From the IMG/VR virus record IMGVR_UViG_3300030002_000081, positions 1 through 31,054 of that record: DNA of 31,054 bases. One strand, given 5' to 3'. Source of the DNA: a virus. The notes beneath the pieces are model-generated. The model did not search any database and was not told the DNA's origin. It saw only the letters and a list, made by a program, of their open reading frames with translations. Shown one piece after another: positions 14,040 through 21,136 of this stretch (positions within the stretch are counted from its first letter, which is position 1; each line of letters starts with the position of its first letter). A program made the translations under genes and the position numbers.

Positions 14040-14479
14040 TATGAAATCTCCGGTTTTACTGGCCATGTTACATTAGGATAGCCCGGTAAACTAGGAAGAT
14101 TTTTCAGCGCAGCTCGATATTCGATCCACGCCGTTTGCAACTTTGAAAGTTCACCCGGATCCCCCATGGAGGCCCATACGATGGGGGATATGGCTTCGGT
14201 CTCTGCGATAAGACGTTTGCGCAAGTCTTCAGCTTCTGCGTATTTTTCAGCATCGGTTGGAGGGACGACAACAATAGGGACCCAAGTAGGGAACCCGCGA
14301 CCATCAGCACCAAGAGTCATTCCGCTTGGTGCATTTTGGAGCATGAAATCTTCCCGCACGTAGTTGTTAACATCCACCCCATTGGCTGGCCATGTGCCTG
14401 CGGCTACGTAATCAGGCTTCATAGAATAAGGATAAAACGCCAATGTAACCGCATCAAAACACCACAATTGTTCGTCCAT
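14039..14479 (-). CDS. Tail fibre assembly chaperone
   Basis: 146 residues with the Caudo_TAP pattern: an N-terminal binding part (WCFDAVTLAFYPYSMKPDYVAAGTWP, DGRGFPTWVP), then a helix (AEKYAEAEDLRKRLIAETEAI) and the typical end LQTAWIEYRAALKNLPSLPGYPNVTWPVKPE. Helps fold or trimerise fibres. It sits between two fibre genes and is coupled to both. Confidence 0.92.
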   Translation of the reverse strand: MDEQLWCFDAVTLAFYPYSMKPDYVAAGTWPANGVDVNNYVREDFMLQNAPSGMTLGADGRGFPTWVPIVVVPPTDAEKYAEAEDLRKRLIAETEAISPIVWASMGDPGELSKLQTAWIEYRAALKNLPSLPGYPNVTWPVKPEIS

Positions 14480-14480
14480 G

Positions 14481-15302
14481 TTACCACCCTACAATAGAAA
14501 CGGAAATCGGCTGAGTGCTCATATCACCCCTAGCTGAGGTGAACCATGTATTTATTGAAGTACAAATTGAGCAACCCGTTCTTGATGACAATGAATCAAC
14601 TAATAAAGGAGTTGACGTACCGGCAACGGGGGGTTGCCCGATGTAAGCGGGCACTACTGAAAGACACGCGTTAGGGAAAGGAACAGGGTAAGTTACATCA
14701 GCAAAAAAGAATAGCCCGGCTTGTCGAACAAAACCTACGGTAGCCCATTGCTGGATTAAGCCATTAGGCAATTTGCTCCACCACGATGAAGGACCGGCCA
14801 CGTTTTTGGCGAAGTTGGGGAGGCGCTTGCCTACTGTGGATCCATCAAGCAACCAGTTCCCACTGGCCGCTATGAACACAGCAGTTTCCCCGACATCGAC
14901 GAAAATAGATGAAAGCACATTAGCATTCGATATAAAAATGCTTTCACCTGATGTAATCACCCCAACCGGGGTAGTGGCCATGTTTCTAATAGTAAAGGTA
15001 GCACCGTCAAAGAGACTCGATATAGCTGGCAAACGTAGTGTAGCACCGCCAGTGTTGACAAGCAGAGCACTGGATAAATGTGCTGCGGTCAACACAGTAT
15101 CCGAGTTTATCTGGATGGCCCCGGCATAGTTACGGGAGTTCTGTCTAACATATGCCGTCGTCGGCAGTTTAAAGGTATTGTCACCCTGAGCGGGAGTAAG
15201 GCTGCCAGTGATGTTACCAGCAGCGTCTAAAGTCATTTTGGGGCTACCATTGATGTAGATGGTGCCGCTGCCATCGGTGTTCGCTTTCAACGAAATAGTC
15301 AT
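14481..15302 (-). CDS. Tail fibre / receptor-binding protein
   Basis: 273 residues. N-terminal connector GTIYINGSPKMTLDAAGNITGSLTPAQGD and KLPTTAYVRQN, parallel to that of the 13065 gene. The rest is beta-rich, with a C-terminal domain (WWSKLPNGLIQQWATVGFV to ISVSIVGW) that matches the fibre-tip pattern in many enterobacterial phages (sWxklPnGLIiQW). AAGGGC ribosome site. It is followed directly by its chaperone, as is usual for a receptor-binding fibre. Confidence 0.85.
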   Translation of the reverse strand: MTISLKANTDGSGTIYINGSPKMTLDAAGNITGSLTPAQGDNTFKLPTTAYVRQNSRNYAGAIQINSDTVLTAAHLSSALLVNTGGATLRLPAISSLFDGATFTIRNMATTPVGVITSGESIFISNANVLSSIFVDVGETAVFIAASGNWLLDGSTVGKRLPNFAKNVAGPSSWWSKLPNGLIQQWATVGFVRQAGLFFFADVTYPVPFPNACLSVVPAYIGQPPVAGTSTPLLVDSLSSRTGCSICTSINTWFTSARGDMSTQPISVSIVGW

Positions 15303-15310
15303 ATCAGCCC

Positions 15311-16207
15311 TTAAATCTCATATTCTGTGACACCAAAACCGTGTTTAACAGGTATGGCACCGCTCAAAGGAATGAAGTTGATGTTTATCCCTGTGGTTCT
15401 ATAGGAGGTCAACAATTTATTCATAGTTTGGTTCCCGTTACCGCCTGTCGGGGAGAACCAAGATGTGACGAAACCGCCTTTCATAGCCCCGCTATTAGGT
15501 GTGATCATTAAGGTATATGGCCCGCCCCCCGACAACACCCACGCCGCTGATGATATGTGGAGCACTTTAGCATTAGCAGGAGGCGGCACACACTGGCCTG
15601 ACTCTGGAGTCGGATACGAAGTACCATCCAAATAAGTGTATGGCAGTAGAATGGTACTACCGGCAAAAGGAATCGATGCCGAGATGGCGTACCCCAGTGG
15701 CAGCATTACGGTGGATATACGTCGATCTGACTGATAGAAGCCGCGCAGGATTTTGGTGTCTTTAGCTACGTAATACACGCCGACCAATGCACTGTAGACA
15801 TAACTTGATGGGAGGTCCGCAGCTCCGGGGAACAGCTCACTGGCGGGAACACGGGTCACGAGATTTGATAGATTATCGCAGTTAATACCTACGAGACCCT
15901 CACTAGCGCCTGATGGTCTGTATACATGGTAGACCGCTATATAACCGCCATTACCTACCGCCCCGCCTACCATACCGCCTAACCCTGTCTTTGTAATATC
16001 CATAGACAAAGCGGTTGTTCCCCGTAGCGCAATTAAGTTATTAGAAGCATCAGAAAGAAGGTGCGACATGTACGACATGTTTATAGTGATGTTGTCGTTA
16101 CTCCATGCCTCCAGATTTCTTCGATCTCCGACCACACCAAAGTTAATAGATACGCTTGCGGTTTTTGGTGATGTTATACCTGCGGAGCCATCCAAAGTTA
16201 TTGACAT
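15311..16207 (-). CDS. Tail fibre-type protein (paralogue of the 13065 gene)
   Basis: 298 residues from the ATG at 16207, two bases after the previous stop. N-terminus LDGSAGITSPKTASVSINFG is a fibre-like connector. The middle (GGYIAVYHVYRPSG, LFPGAADLPSSYVYSALVGVYYV, GFYQSDRRIS) aligns by eye with the same block in the 13065 gene. The C-terminus (NKLLTSYRTTGININFIPLSGAIPVKHGFGVTEYEI) differs. Duplicated domain suggests gene duplication and divergence of receptor-binding or baseplate-distal modules. Confidence 0.78.
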   Translation of the reverse strand: MSITLDGSAGITSPKTASVSINFGVVGDRRNLEAWSNDNITINMSYMSHLLSDASNNLIALRGTTALSMDITKTGLGGMVGGAVGNGGYIAVYHVYRPSGASEGLVGINCDNLSNLVTRVPASELFPGAADLPSSYVYSALVGVYYVAKDTKILRGFYQSDRRISTVMLPLGYAISASIPFAGSTILLPYTYLDGTSYPTPESGQCVPPPANAKVLHISSAAWVLSGGGPYTLMITPNSGAMKGGFVTSWFSPTGGNGNQTMNKLLTSYRTTGININFIPLSGAIPVKHGFGVTEYEI

Positions 16208-16208
16208 T

Positions 16209-17126
16209 TTACACCACCGTCCATACTGCGCCATCAGGAACAGACACCGTGACGCCATTGTTTATAGTGATAGGGCCTGCCGTCATAGCATTTTGATTAC
16301 TAGGTATGCTATAATTGGAAGTAACAGCCTGATCGTTAAGGAAAAACACTTTATCATCACCAGCACCAGTAGCGCCGCCTTTTTGGGACAGATTGACCCA
16401 AATGGACCACACATTGGTGGACGGGTTGAGAGCACGAGCGTAAACCTGCCCTGCCGTGTCACTGTAGCGCTGCATAGTGTTGTCTATGCCTGTAATAGCA
16501 GACGTAAACTGATATGTTTCAAGAACGCCAGCCCTAGCTGTTGATTGCGTAGGAGGGCAATTCAACCACCCCCTGACGCCCGCATCGGTCTGAAATTCAA
16601 TAATCCCATTTTTGCGGCCCGTAGGGATGGGGACTGAGTTGAAGTCCCCCGTGGACGGGACGCTAGCCAAGTTGGGGTATTGGTTGACGATGCCCATGGC
16701 GTCGTATATCTGACCTACAGTAGGAACAAACTCCCAATGTGCAGTATCAGTAGGGACCGTTACTGTGCCATCCGCCAGACAGCGGTATAAGGTGTATGAG
16801 CCTAACGGGTCAGCTTTGTATCTGACGACTGAACCGGCGCTATATGTCGATGCAGGCGACGACCCGGAGTAATTAAACCATTCAGGAAATCCATACAACT
16901 GCCAGTCCATCAGCACCGATGTTATATCGTACATAAGCCCGTTGAAGTATTGACGCTCAACAGGTAGCGCTTGAGGGTCAATACCATATTGTAGGGCGTA
17001 TCTTCCGTTATAACCAGTCTGGTAGTTTACCGCAGAGGTTGACGAGCCTGAATCCGGTATCTCAACCCGATCTGACGTCGACGTCGCGTCAATGGCAAAA
17101 GGTCTTAAAAAACGTTTGGATGTCAT
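16209..17126 (-). CDS. Tail fibre, baseplate-proximal
   Basis: 305 residues. The N-terminal 85 residues (RPFAIDATSTSDRVEIPDS, VNYQTGYNGRYALQYGIDPQA, VERQYFNGLMYDITSVLMDWQLYGFPEW) fit the baseplate-attachment domain of fibres in contractile phages. A carbohydrate-binding-like small motif AGSVVRYKADPLGSYTLYRCLADGT follows. The C-terminus, NAMTAGPITINNGVTVSVPDGAVWTVV, is a widespread fibre ending. First of the four fibre genes, hence probably the proximal one. AAGGA ribosome site. Confidence 0.88.
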   Translation of the reverse strand: MTSKRFLRPFAIDATSTSDRVEIPDSGSSTSAVNYQTGYNGRYALQYGIDPQALPVERQYFNGLMYDITSVLMDWQLYGFPEWFNYSGSSPASTYSAGSVVRYKADPLGSYTLYRCLADGTVTVPTDTAHWEFVPTVGQIYDAMGIVNQYPNLASVPSTGDFNSVPIPTGRKNGIIEFQTDAGVRGWLNCPPTQSTARAGVLETYQFTSAITGIDNTMQRYSDTAGQVYARALNPSTNVWSIWVNLSQKGGATGAGDDKVFFLNDQAVTSNYSIPSNQNAMTAGPITINNGVTVSVPDGAVWTVV

Positions 17127-17136
17127 TATTAGATCC

Positions 17137-17859
17137 TTAAGCAGGGAATTGCATGATAATTTTTACGCCCATAGGTTTAGGCAGAACGTCCCACGCGGCC
17201 AAGTTAGCTACCATTGGGTCGCTTAATTTATAAGGGAAGACATAAGTTAAGGTCATATTCCCGGAATCCAAAACGTAGGGAGTCTGGCTTATGGGGGCTG
17301 ACACACCGCCCGACACGTTTAACTGACCAGTTATCTTAAAAACATCAGCTAAGGCCGCATTTAGGAATGGCACAGTGCAGTTGCCTATACTTCTGTAGTA
17401 AACCAGCTTAAGCATCTGCACTTTTTCAAGAATAGTCATCGCGGTGGCTATAGATGCCGGGGTAAAGTTACCGCCCAACCCCGAAACGGCTGGGTCTTCC
17501 ACTATACCGAAGTTTTCACGGGATGTGCCTGCCACTATAGTGGACCCTATGTTTTCAAAGGACCAAGGTTGTTTCATCCCATCCCTAGGAATTAGGATAG
17601 GCTCCAGCGGAAAATCCAATATCATAGCCCAGATGACGCACCCAAACAGAGATGTGTGGACATGAGTCATGCTGGCCGGGTCATAATTGATTTCTAACCG
17701 GAAGACACCTTCCCTCCAATTAGACCAGAAGGTATCAAAGTATTCGGAGTACCAAGCGTCTTTCTGCTTAAGTAGCTTCAGAAATGGGTCTGCGTTGTCG
17801 TACTGCCAGATGTTGGCCAGCAGACAACTACGCCTTTGGTTAAATGTTTGAGTTATCAT
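17137..17859 (-). CDS. Baseplate protein, DUF2612-like
   Basis: 240 residues from the ATG at 17859, overlapping the baseplate J stop (ATGA). The C-terminal pattern SGNMTLTYVFPYKLSDPMVANLAAWDVLPKPMGVKI is typical of phage DUF2612 proteins, which follow baseplate J and link the wedge to fibres (the position of P2 gpI). The middle has FGIVEDPAVSGLGGNF and a helix-rich MTILEKVQMLKLVYYRSIGN. Family call moderate; the baseplate role is supported by order. Confidence 0.78.
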   Translation of the reverse strand: MITQTFNQRRSCLLANIWQYDNADPFLKLLKQKDAWYSEYFDTFWSNWREGVFRLEINYDPASMTHVHTSLFGCVIWAMILDFPLEPILIPRDGMKQPWSFENIGSTIVAGTSRENFGIVEDPAVSGLGGNFTPASIATAMTILEKVQMLKLVYYRSIGNCTVPFLNAALADVFKITGQLNVSGGVSAPISQTPYVLDSGNMTLTYVFPYKLSDPMVANLAAWDVLPKPMGVKIIMQFPA

Positions 17860-19109
17860 CAGGCACCCCTTGGAACTACTACTATAGAACCAACAGGAAG
17901 GAGAGCCTGCTCCCATAGCTCAATAGGGATTTCCTGCCCCGCAGTCACTGTTTTGCCAGTCACTGTGACGCTTGAGATGTACAATCCGGGGTACACTGCA
18001 GCTACAGCACCACTAAGCTCATATGCGGACAAATTTCTGCCGATAGTAAGACCCGGATCACCATTGATTAGACCGTTTTGATACTTGTTTACAGCATCCT
18101 GAACTGCGAACTGTGGCTCATAATTACCGACCGACTGCGATGAATCATAGGTAACGACGCAGGTACAAGATACGATATCTGGCCTCGCGTGAAATATTGT
18201 GTAGGGCTGGCCGGATGCCGGTTCTATAAGTGAGGTAGTCACCGGAGTACCCTTGGCCGTCTGCCCTACTGTCCATGCTGCTCCTACTCCCTTAGCGGTC
18301 AAAAGAGCAGCGGCTATATCAGCATCGAGAGCGCCCTGTACACAAACATATATACTATTAGGGGGCATCGATATCCCATTTATGACCGCTATTGACGAGT
18401 CGTCATTATCTCGTATGGTCATGGACCGATATCCGGATAATGCGCTCACACCAGCTTTAATAGCTCTTATTGTATTACTTGATTGGGCCGCCAGTGTGCT
18501 TTTACGTCTTCTTCTGGCTGCTACATCAGACTCGGTGACTTGGCCCGTGGTCCCATCAAGAAGGTTAACTACTTTAGTAATATTAGATGGCGCAGTACTC
18601 GAAATCGACCATACTGTGTTAGCTAGAACTGGAATGGCCCCCGCAACAGCCGCCTGAAAAGTGGCTAGACCGTAATACGTGTTGGGAGTGACTGTGGTAT
18701 CCACTTGGTTCAACACTACTGCGGTCTGCTGATTAAATATGTTGCCTGCCGAGTCATAGATAGCCAGCCCGGACGGGGATGTAGAGCCATTGGTGCCGTA
18801 CACCCTAGCGCCAAACACGGTGGGTGTGGATACGTAGGGGGTTCCCCCCATCAAAGAAAATAGCGAAGCTAGGAACACGCCGCCTGACTGGTCGGGATTT
18901 ATCTGATTTGCGATCCCAGCAGTGTACGCAATTACGTTGGACCTAGCAGTTACTTCACCATCAACCAAACGACCTTGGGGGGTGGCATCAGTCAAGTCCA
19001 TATTCGAGCCAAGAGCCAGCTTGAATTCACCTTGTACGTCAGATTTTAACGTACTTGTGTCCGGGACGATAAGACCAGTATCCCTGTCATAATCGTAGTA
19101 ATTAGCCAT
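17859..19109 (-). CDS. Baseplate J-like wedge protein
   Basis: 416 residues. N-terminus DYDRDTGLIVPDTSTLKSDVQGEFKLALGSNMDLTDATPQGRLVDGEVTARSNVIAY is the standard baseplate J/gp47 opening; the middle beta region and RRRRKSTLAAQSSNTIRAIKAGVSALSGYRSMTIRDN and the end (NKYQNGLINGDPGLTIGRNLSAYELSGAVAAVYPGLYISSV) complete the pattern. It forms the baseplate wedge with the 113-residue gp25-like protein encoded just upstream; the two genes overlap by 8 bases. Confidence 0.93.
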   Translation of the reverse strand: MANYYDYDRDTGLIVPDTSTLKSDVQGEFKLALGSNMDLTDATPQGRLVDGEVTARSNVIAYTAGIANQINPDQSGGVFLASLFSLMGGTPYVSTPTVFGARVYGTNGSTSPSGLAIYDSAGNIFNQQTAVVLNQVDTTVTPNTYYGLATFQAAVAGAIPVLANTVWSISSTAPSNITKVVNLLDGTTGQVTESDVAARRRRKSTLAAQSSNTIRAIKAGVSALSGYRSMTIRDNDDSSIAVINGISMPPNSIYVCVQGALDADIAAALLTAKGVGAAWTVGQTAKGTPVTTSLIEPASGQPYTIFHARPDIVSCTCVVTYDSSQSVGNYEPQFAVQDAVNKYQNGLINGDPGLTIGRNLSAYELSGAVAAVYPGLYISSVTVTGKTVTAGQEIPIELWEQALLPVGSIVVVPRGA

Positions 19110-19443
19110 TTACCGACACCTTCCCGTATATTGAATTTATTTCTGCGCTGTAGGTCAAAACTTCACCATCGATATTTACTGTGAATGAATTAACCCCCGT
19201 TACCTCAGGGTGCGAAAGAAATTCGTTGCGCATAGCCGCTTCAAACATCAGCACATCTTTAGTCAGAAAAATAGTGTCGGCGTATGGGATTCCTCTGTCT
19301 ATAGCGTACAGCATCTCAGCCCGTCTCGTTTTGCTCATTTGACCTAACGTCTGGGCCAATGCCTCCGCCCCTGACAAAATGGCTAGGTTGCCGGAGCTAT
19401 CCAGATAGATGCTGTTGTTTCCATCTACTGCCAATGTAATCAT
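19102..19443 (-). CDS. Baseplate wedge protein, gp25/W-like
   Basis: 113 residues: LAVDGNNSIYLDSSGNLAILSGAEALAQTLGQMSKTRRAEMLYAIDRGIPYADTIF, then a helix-strand end. This fits the small gp25-like (DUF2634-type) lysozyme-like wedge family. It precedes baseplate J as in P2, Mu and phi92-type phages. ATGA overlap with the previous gene. Confidence 0.85.
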   Translation of the reverse strand: MITLAVDGNNSIYLDSSGNLAILSGAEALAQTLGQMSKTRRAEMLYAIDRGIPYADTIFLTKDVLMFEAAMRNEFLSHPEVTGVNSFTVNIDGEVLTYSAEINSIYGKVSVNG

Positions 19444-19766
19444 GATCGCACCGTAACTAAATCTGATGGGCTATAGTACGCAAGGAATGTAGTAACTCCG
19501 AAATCACTGTACAAAGGGTAATTCTCAGAGTCATTCCAATAGGCAAAATTTCCTCTCCCCGCTTCTTTGTATAAAGGGAGCAAGAAGTTAGGCAAAGGTC
19601 CTGACGTCACACATCTCAAACCAGTAACTAAAGCGACGCCGTTTCTGGATATGTCGACTGTCATAAAATTATTCACTGATTTAGGGACCACTTCGTAAAA
19701 ATCACTATCCTCAGTGAACGTCACTGATTGGTTAGGCAAAGTGCTTGTCAAAGACACTAATTTCAT
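19440..19766 (-). CDS. Baseplate plug-like protein
   Basis: 108 residues. The arrangement MTVDISRNGVALVTGLRCVTSGPLP, GNFAYWNDSENYPLYSDFGVTTFLAYY resembles the small beta proteins that plug or cap the baseplate hub in Pam3-type myoviruses. It lies between the hub and wedge genes with ATGA couplings on both sides. The family assignment is tentative. Confidence 0.6.
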   Translation of the reverse strand: MKLVSLTSTLPNQSVTFTEDSDFYEVVPKSVNNFMTVDISRNGVALVTGLRCVTSGPLPNFLLPLYKEAGRGNFAYWNDSENYPLYSDFGVTTFLAYYSPSDLVTVRS

Positions 19767-20644
19767 GCTGTGGCTGCCTTAGGATATGCTGTAAATGAAG
19801 CGTAAAAAGGAGTGTCACGGCAAGTGAGTTCATAGTCTATTTTGCCTACTACATAAGAACCATTTATTGATGGGTTCATAACGGACACTGCATTTACGGC
19901 GCACCCTAACTTCAATTCAGGTGTAAACAGAACCTTTCCCGCGATACCGAACTCTGTCCATTCAGGAATTCCTATGAATGGATTTTCGGACCCGTACCCG
20001 ATTTGAACAGTTCCCCTGGATGCCACCACTGCACCAATAGTCATGACTACCAGAGCGCTATCGTCGATAAAAGCTACTATTTGGTCCGGGTAATAACGCT
20101 GGATGTAAATCGGAATAGCCTCCAGCGTTATCATGTTGCCGCCCAAAAAATTGGTGACCGGAGCGTTGGCTAGGCTTGCTGGTAGATGTATCTCGGGAGT
20201 CAGGCCCAAAACGCCAGCCGCCCACTGGCACAGCCCACTAAAAGTGGTTGGCAGTTTGGGCCAGTATTGGACCCATTTGGTTTTATCTATTTGGTTTGTG
20301 GCCAAATCCATGATTACGCTGATATCTGGGGGGTTGCCCATGCTACATTTTATAACATTGCCTGTATACACCAGAGACGGCCCGTAGCTTTCACGGCCCG
20401 CTGATATATTTACAGGCAAAAAAGGCGTTTCTTGGGTTCTTAGCGCGAATTGGTTGAACCGGGTCATCATGTCTGCCCGTACTTCTCTACGAACGTTTTT
20501 AATTTCCAACCTTGAGTTGTTTTGGATGCTAAAAACGTTCTTACCTGCTGAAAATGAGATCGCAAAATCCTCTTTATACTCCACTATATCAGCTCCCGAG
20601 TTGAACAGGAATTGAGCGCGCAGAAGTCGAGGATCTATGATCAT
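19763..20644 (-). CDS. Baseplate hub protein (gp44/gpD-like)
   Basis: 293 residues with the hub pattern: an N-terminal beta part (FAISFSAGKNVFSIQNNSRLEIKNVRREVRADMMTRFNQFALR), YTGNVIKCSMGNPPDISVIMDLATNQ, WAAGVLGLTPEI, FLGGNMITLEAIPIYIQRYYPDQIVAFIDDSALVVM and a C-terminal beta barrel (VNAVSVMNPSINGSYVVGKIDYEL). It forms the trimeric hub that binds the spike. Four-base overlaps with both neighbours. A consensus promoter lies inside the gene upstream (20881-20909). Confidence 0.8.
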   Translation of the reverse strand: MIIDPRLLRAQFLFNSGADIVEYKEDFAISFSAGKNVFSIQNNSRLEIKNVRREVRADMMTRFNQFALRTQETPFLPVNISAGRESYGPSLVYTGNVIKCSMGNPPDISVIMDLATNQIDKTKWVQYWPKLPTTFSGLCQWAAGVLGLTPEIHLPASLANAPVTNFLGGNMITLEAIPIYIQRYYPDQIVAFIDDSALVVMTIGAVVASRGTVQIGYGSENPFIGIPEWTEFGIAGKVLFTPELKLGCAVNAVSVMNPSINGSYVVGKIDYELTCRDTPFYASFTAYPKAATA

Positions 20645-21135
20645 TTTGCTCCTTTCATTTTCATGTATCTGTACTCATTCATTGCTTTTGTGAGTATTGA
20701 ATCTTGCATCTCAAAAGCATCTTTCAATGAGCAGGTTGTTTTTAACTCTTGCAAAGTGGCGTAGTTATTTGTGATGATTGAATGAATAAAGGGACTTAAT
20801 TGCCTAGGCTCCGTCCCCTCGAATCCATCGGTATTCGGCACACGCCAAATACGCCAACCCTGCAAGAACCCGAAATTTACATTATACACTATCTCGGTTA
20901 TCTTGTCAAGTGCCATCCAGTCATCGACATATCTGTCAATAATCTCTGGGTCTTCCAGATTTACCCATTCGTCGCCTACTTTAGCATCAACAAAACTCAT
21001 CAGGTAAATGATAGATTCCTCTGACGGCGGGCTTCCGTCATTTACCTCTTTGGACAGGTAATTTTGGGCATAATAAGCAGGAATCAGGTGAATCCTATAT
21101 TTTTTATCACCCACCGTCTCTATTGTGGTGTTCAT
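20641..21135 (-). CDS. Hypothetical tail protein after the tape measure
   Basis: 164 residues from the ATG at 21135 (AAGGGG upstream). Soluble, acidic and aromatic; segments SPPSEESIIYLMSFVDAKVGDEWVNL, IDRYVDDWMALDKITEIVYN and TCSLKDAFEMQDSILTKAMNEYRYMKMK are helical. Not recognised. Position between tape measure and hub suggests a tail tip or hub assembly protein (compare T4 gp26/gp28 roles) or an assembly chaperone; this is by order alone. Carries an internal promoter. Confidence 0.75.
   Translation of the reverse strand: MNTTIETVGDKKYRIHLIPAYYAQNYLSKEVNDGSPPSEESIIYLMSFVDAKVGDEWVNLEDPEIIDRYVDDWMALDKITEIVYNVNFGFLQGWRIWRVPNTDGFEGTEPRQLSPFIHSIITNNYATLQELKTTCSLKDAFEMQDSILTKAMNEYRYMKMKGAK
20881..20909 (-). 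promoter_or_regulatory. Intragenic full-consensus sigma-70 promoter (- strand)
   Basis: Read on the - strand: TTGACA (20909-20904), 17 bases, TATAAT (20886-20881). All 12 hexamer bases match consensus. It lies within the codons for LDKITEIVYNV of the 20641 gene, with a start near 20874, about 230 bases upstream of the hub gene. It could boost the hub-to-fibre block. Chance cannot be excluded. Confidence 0.7.
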
Positions 21136-21136
21136 A

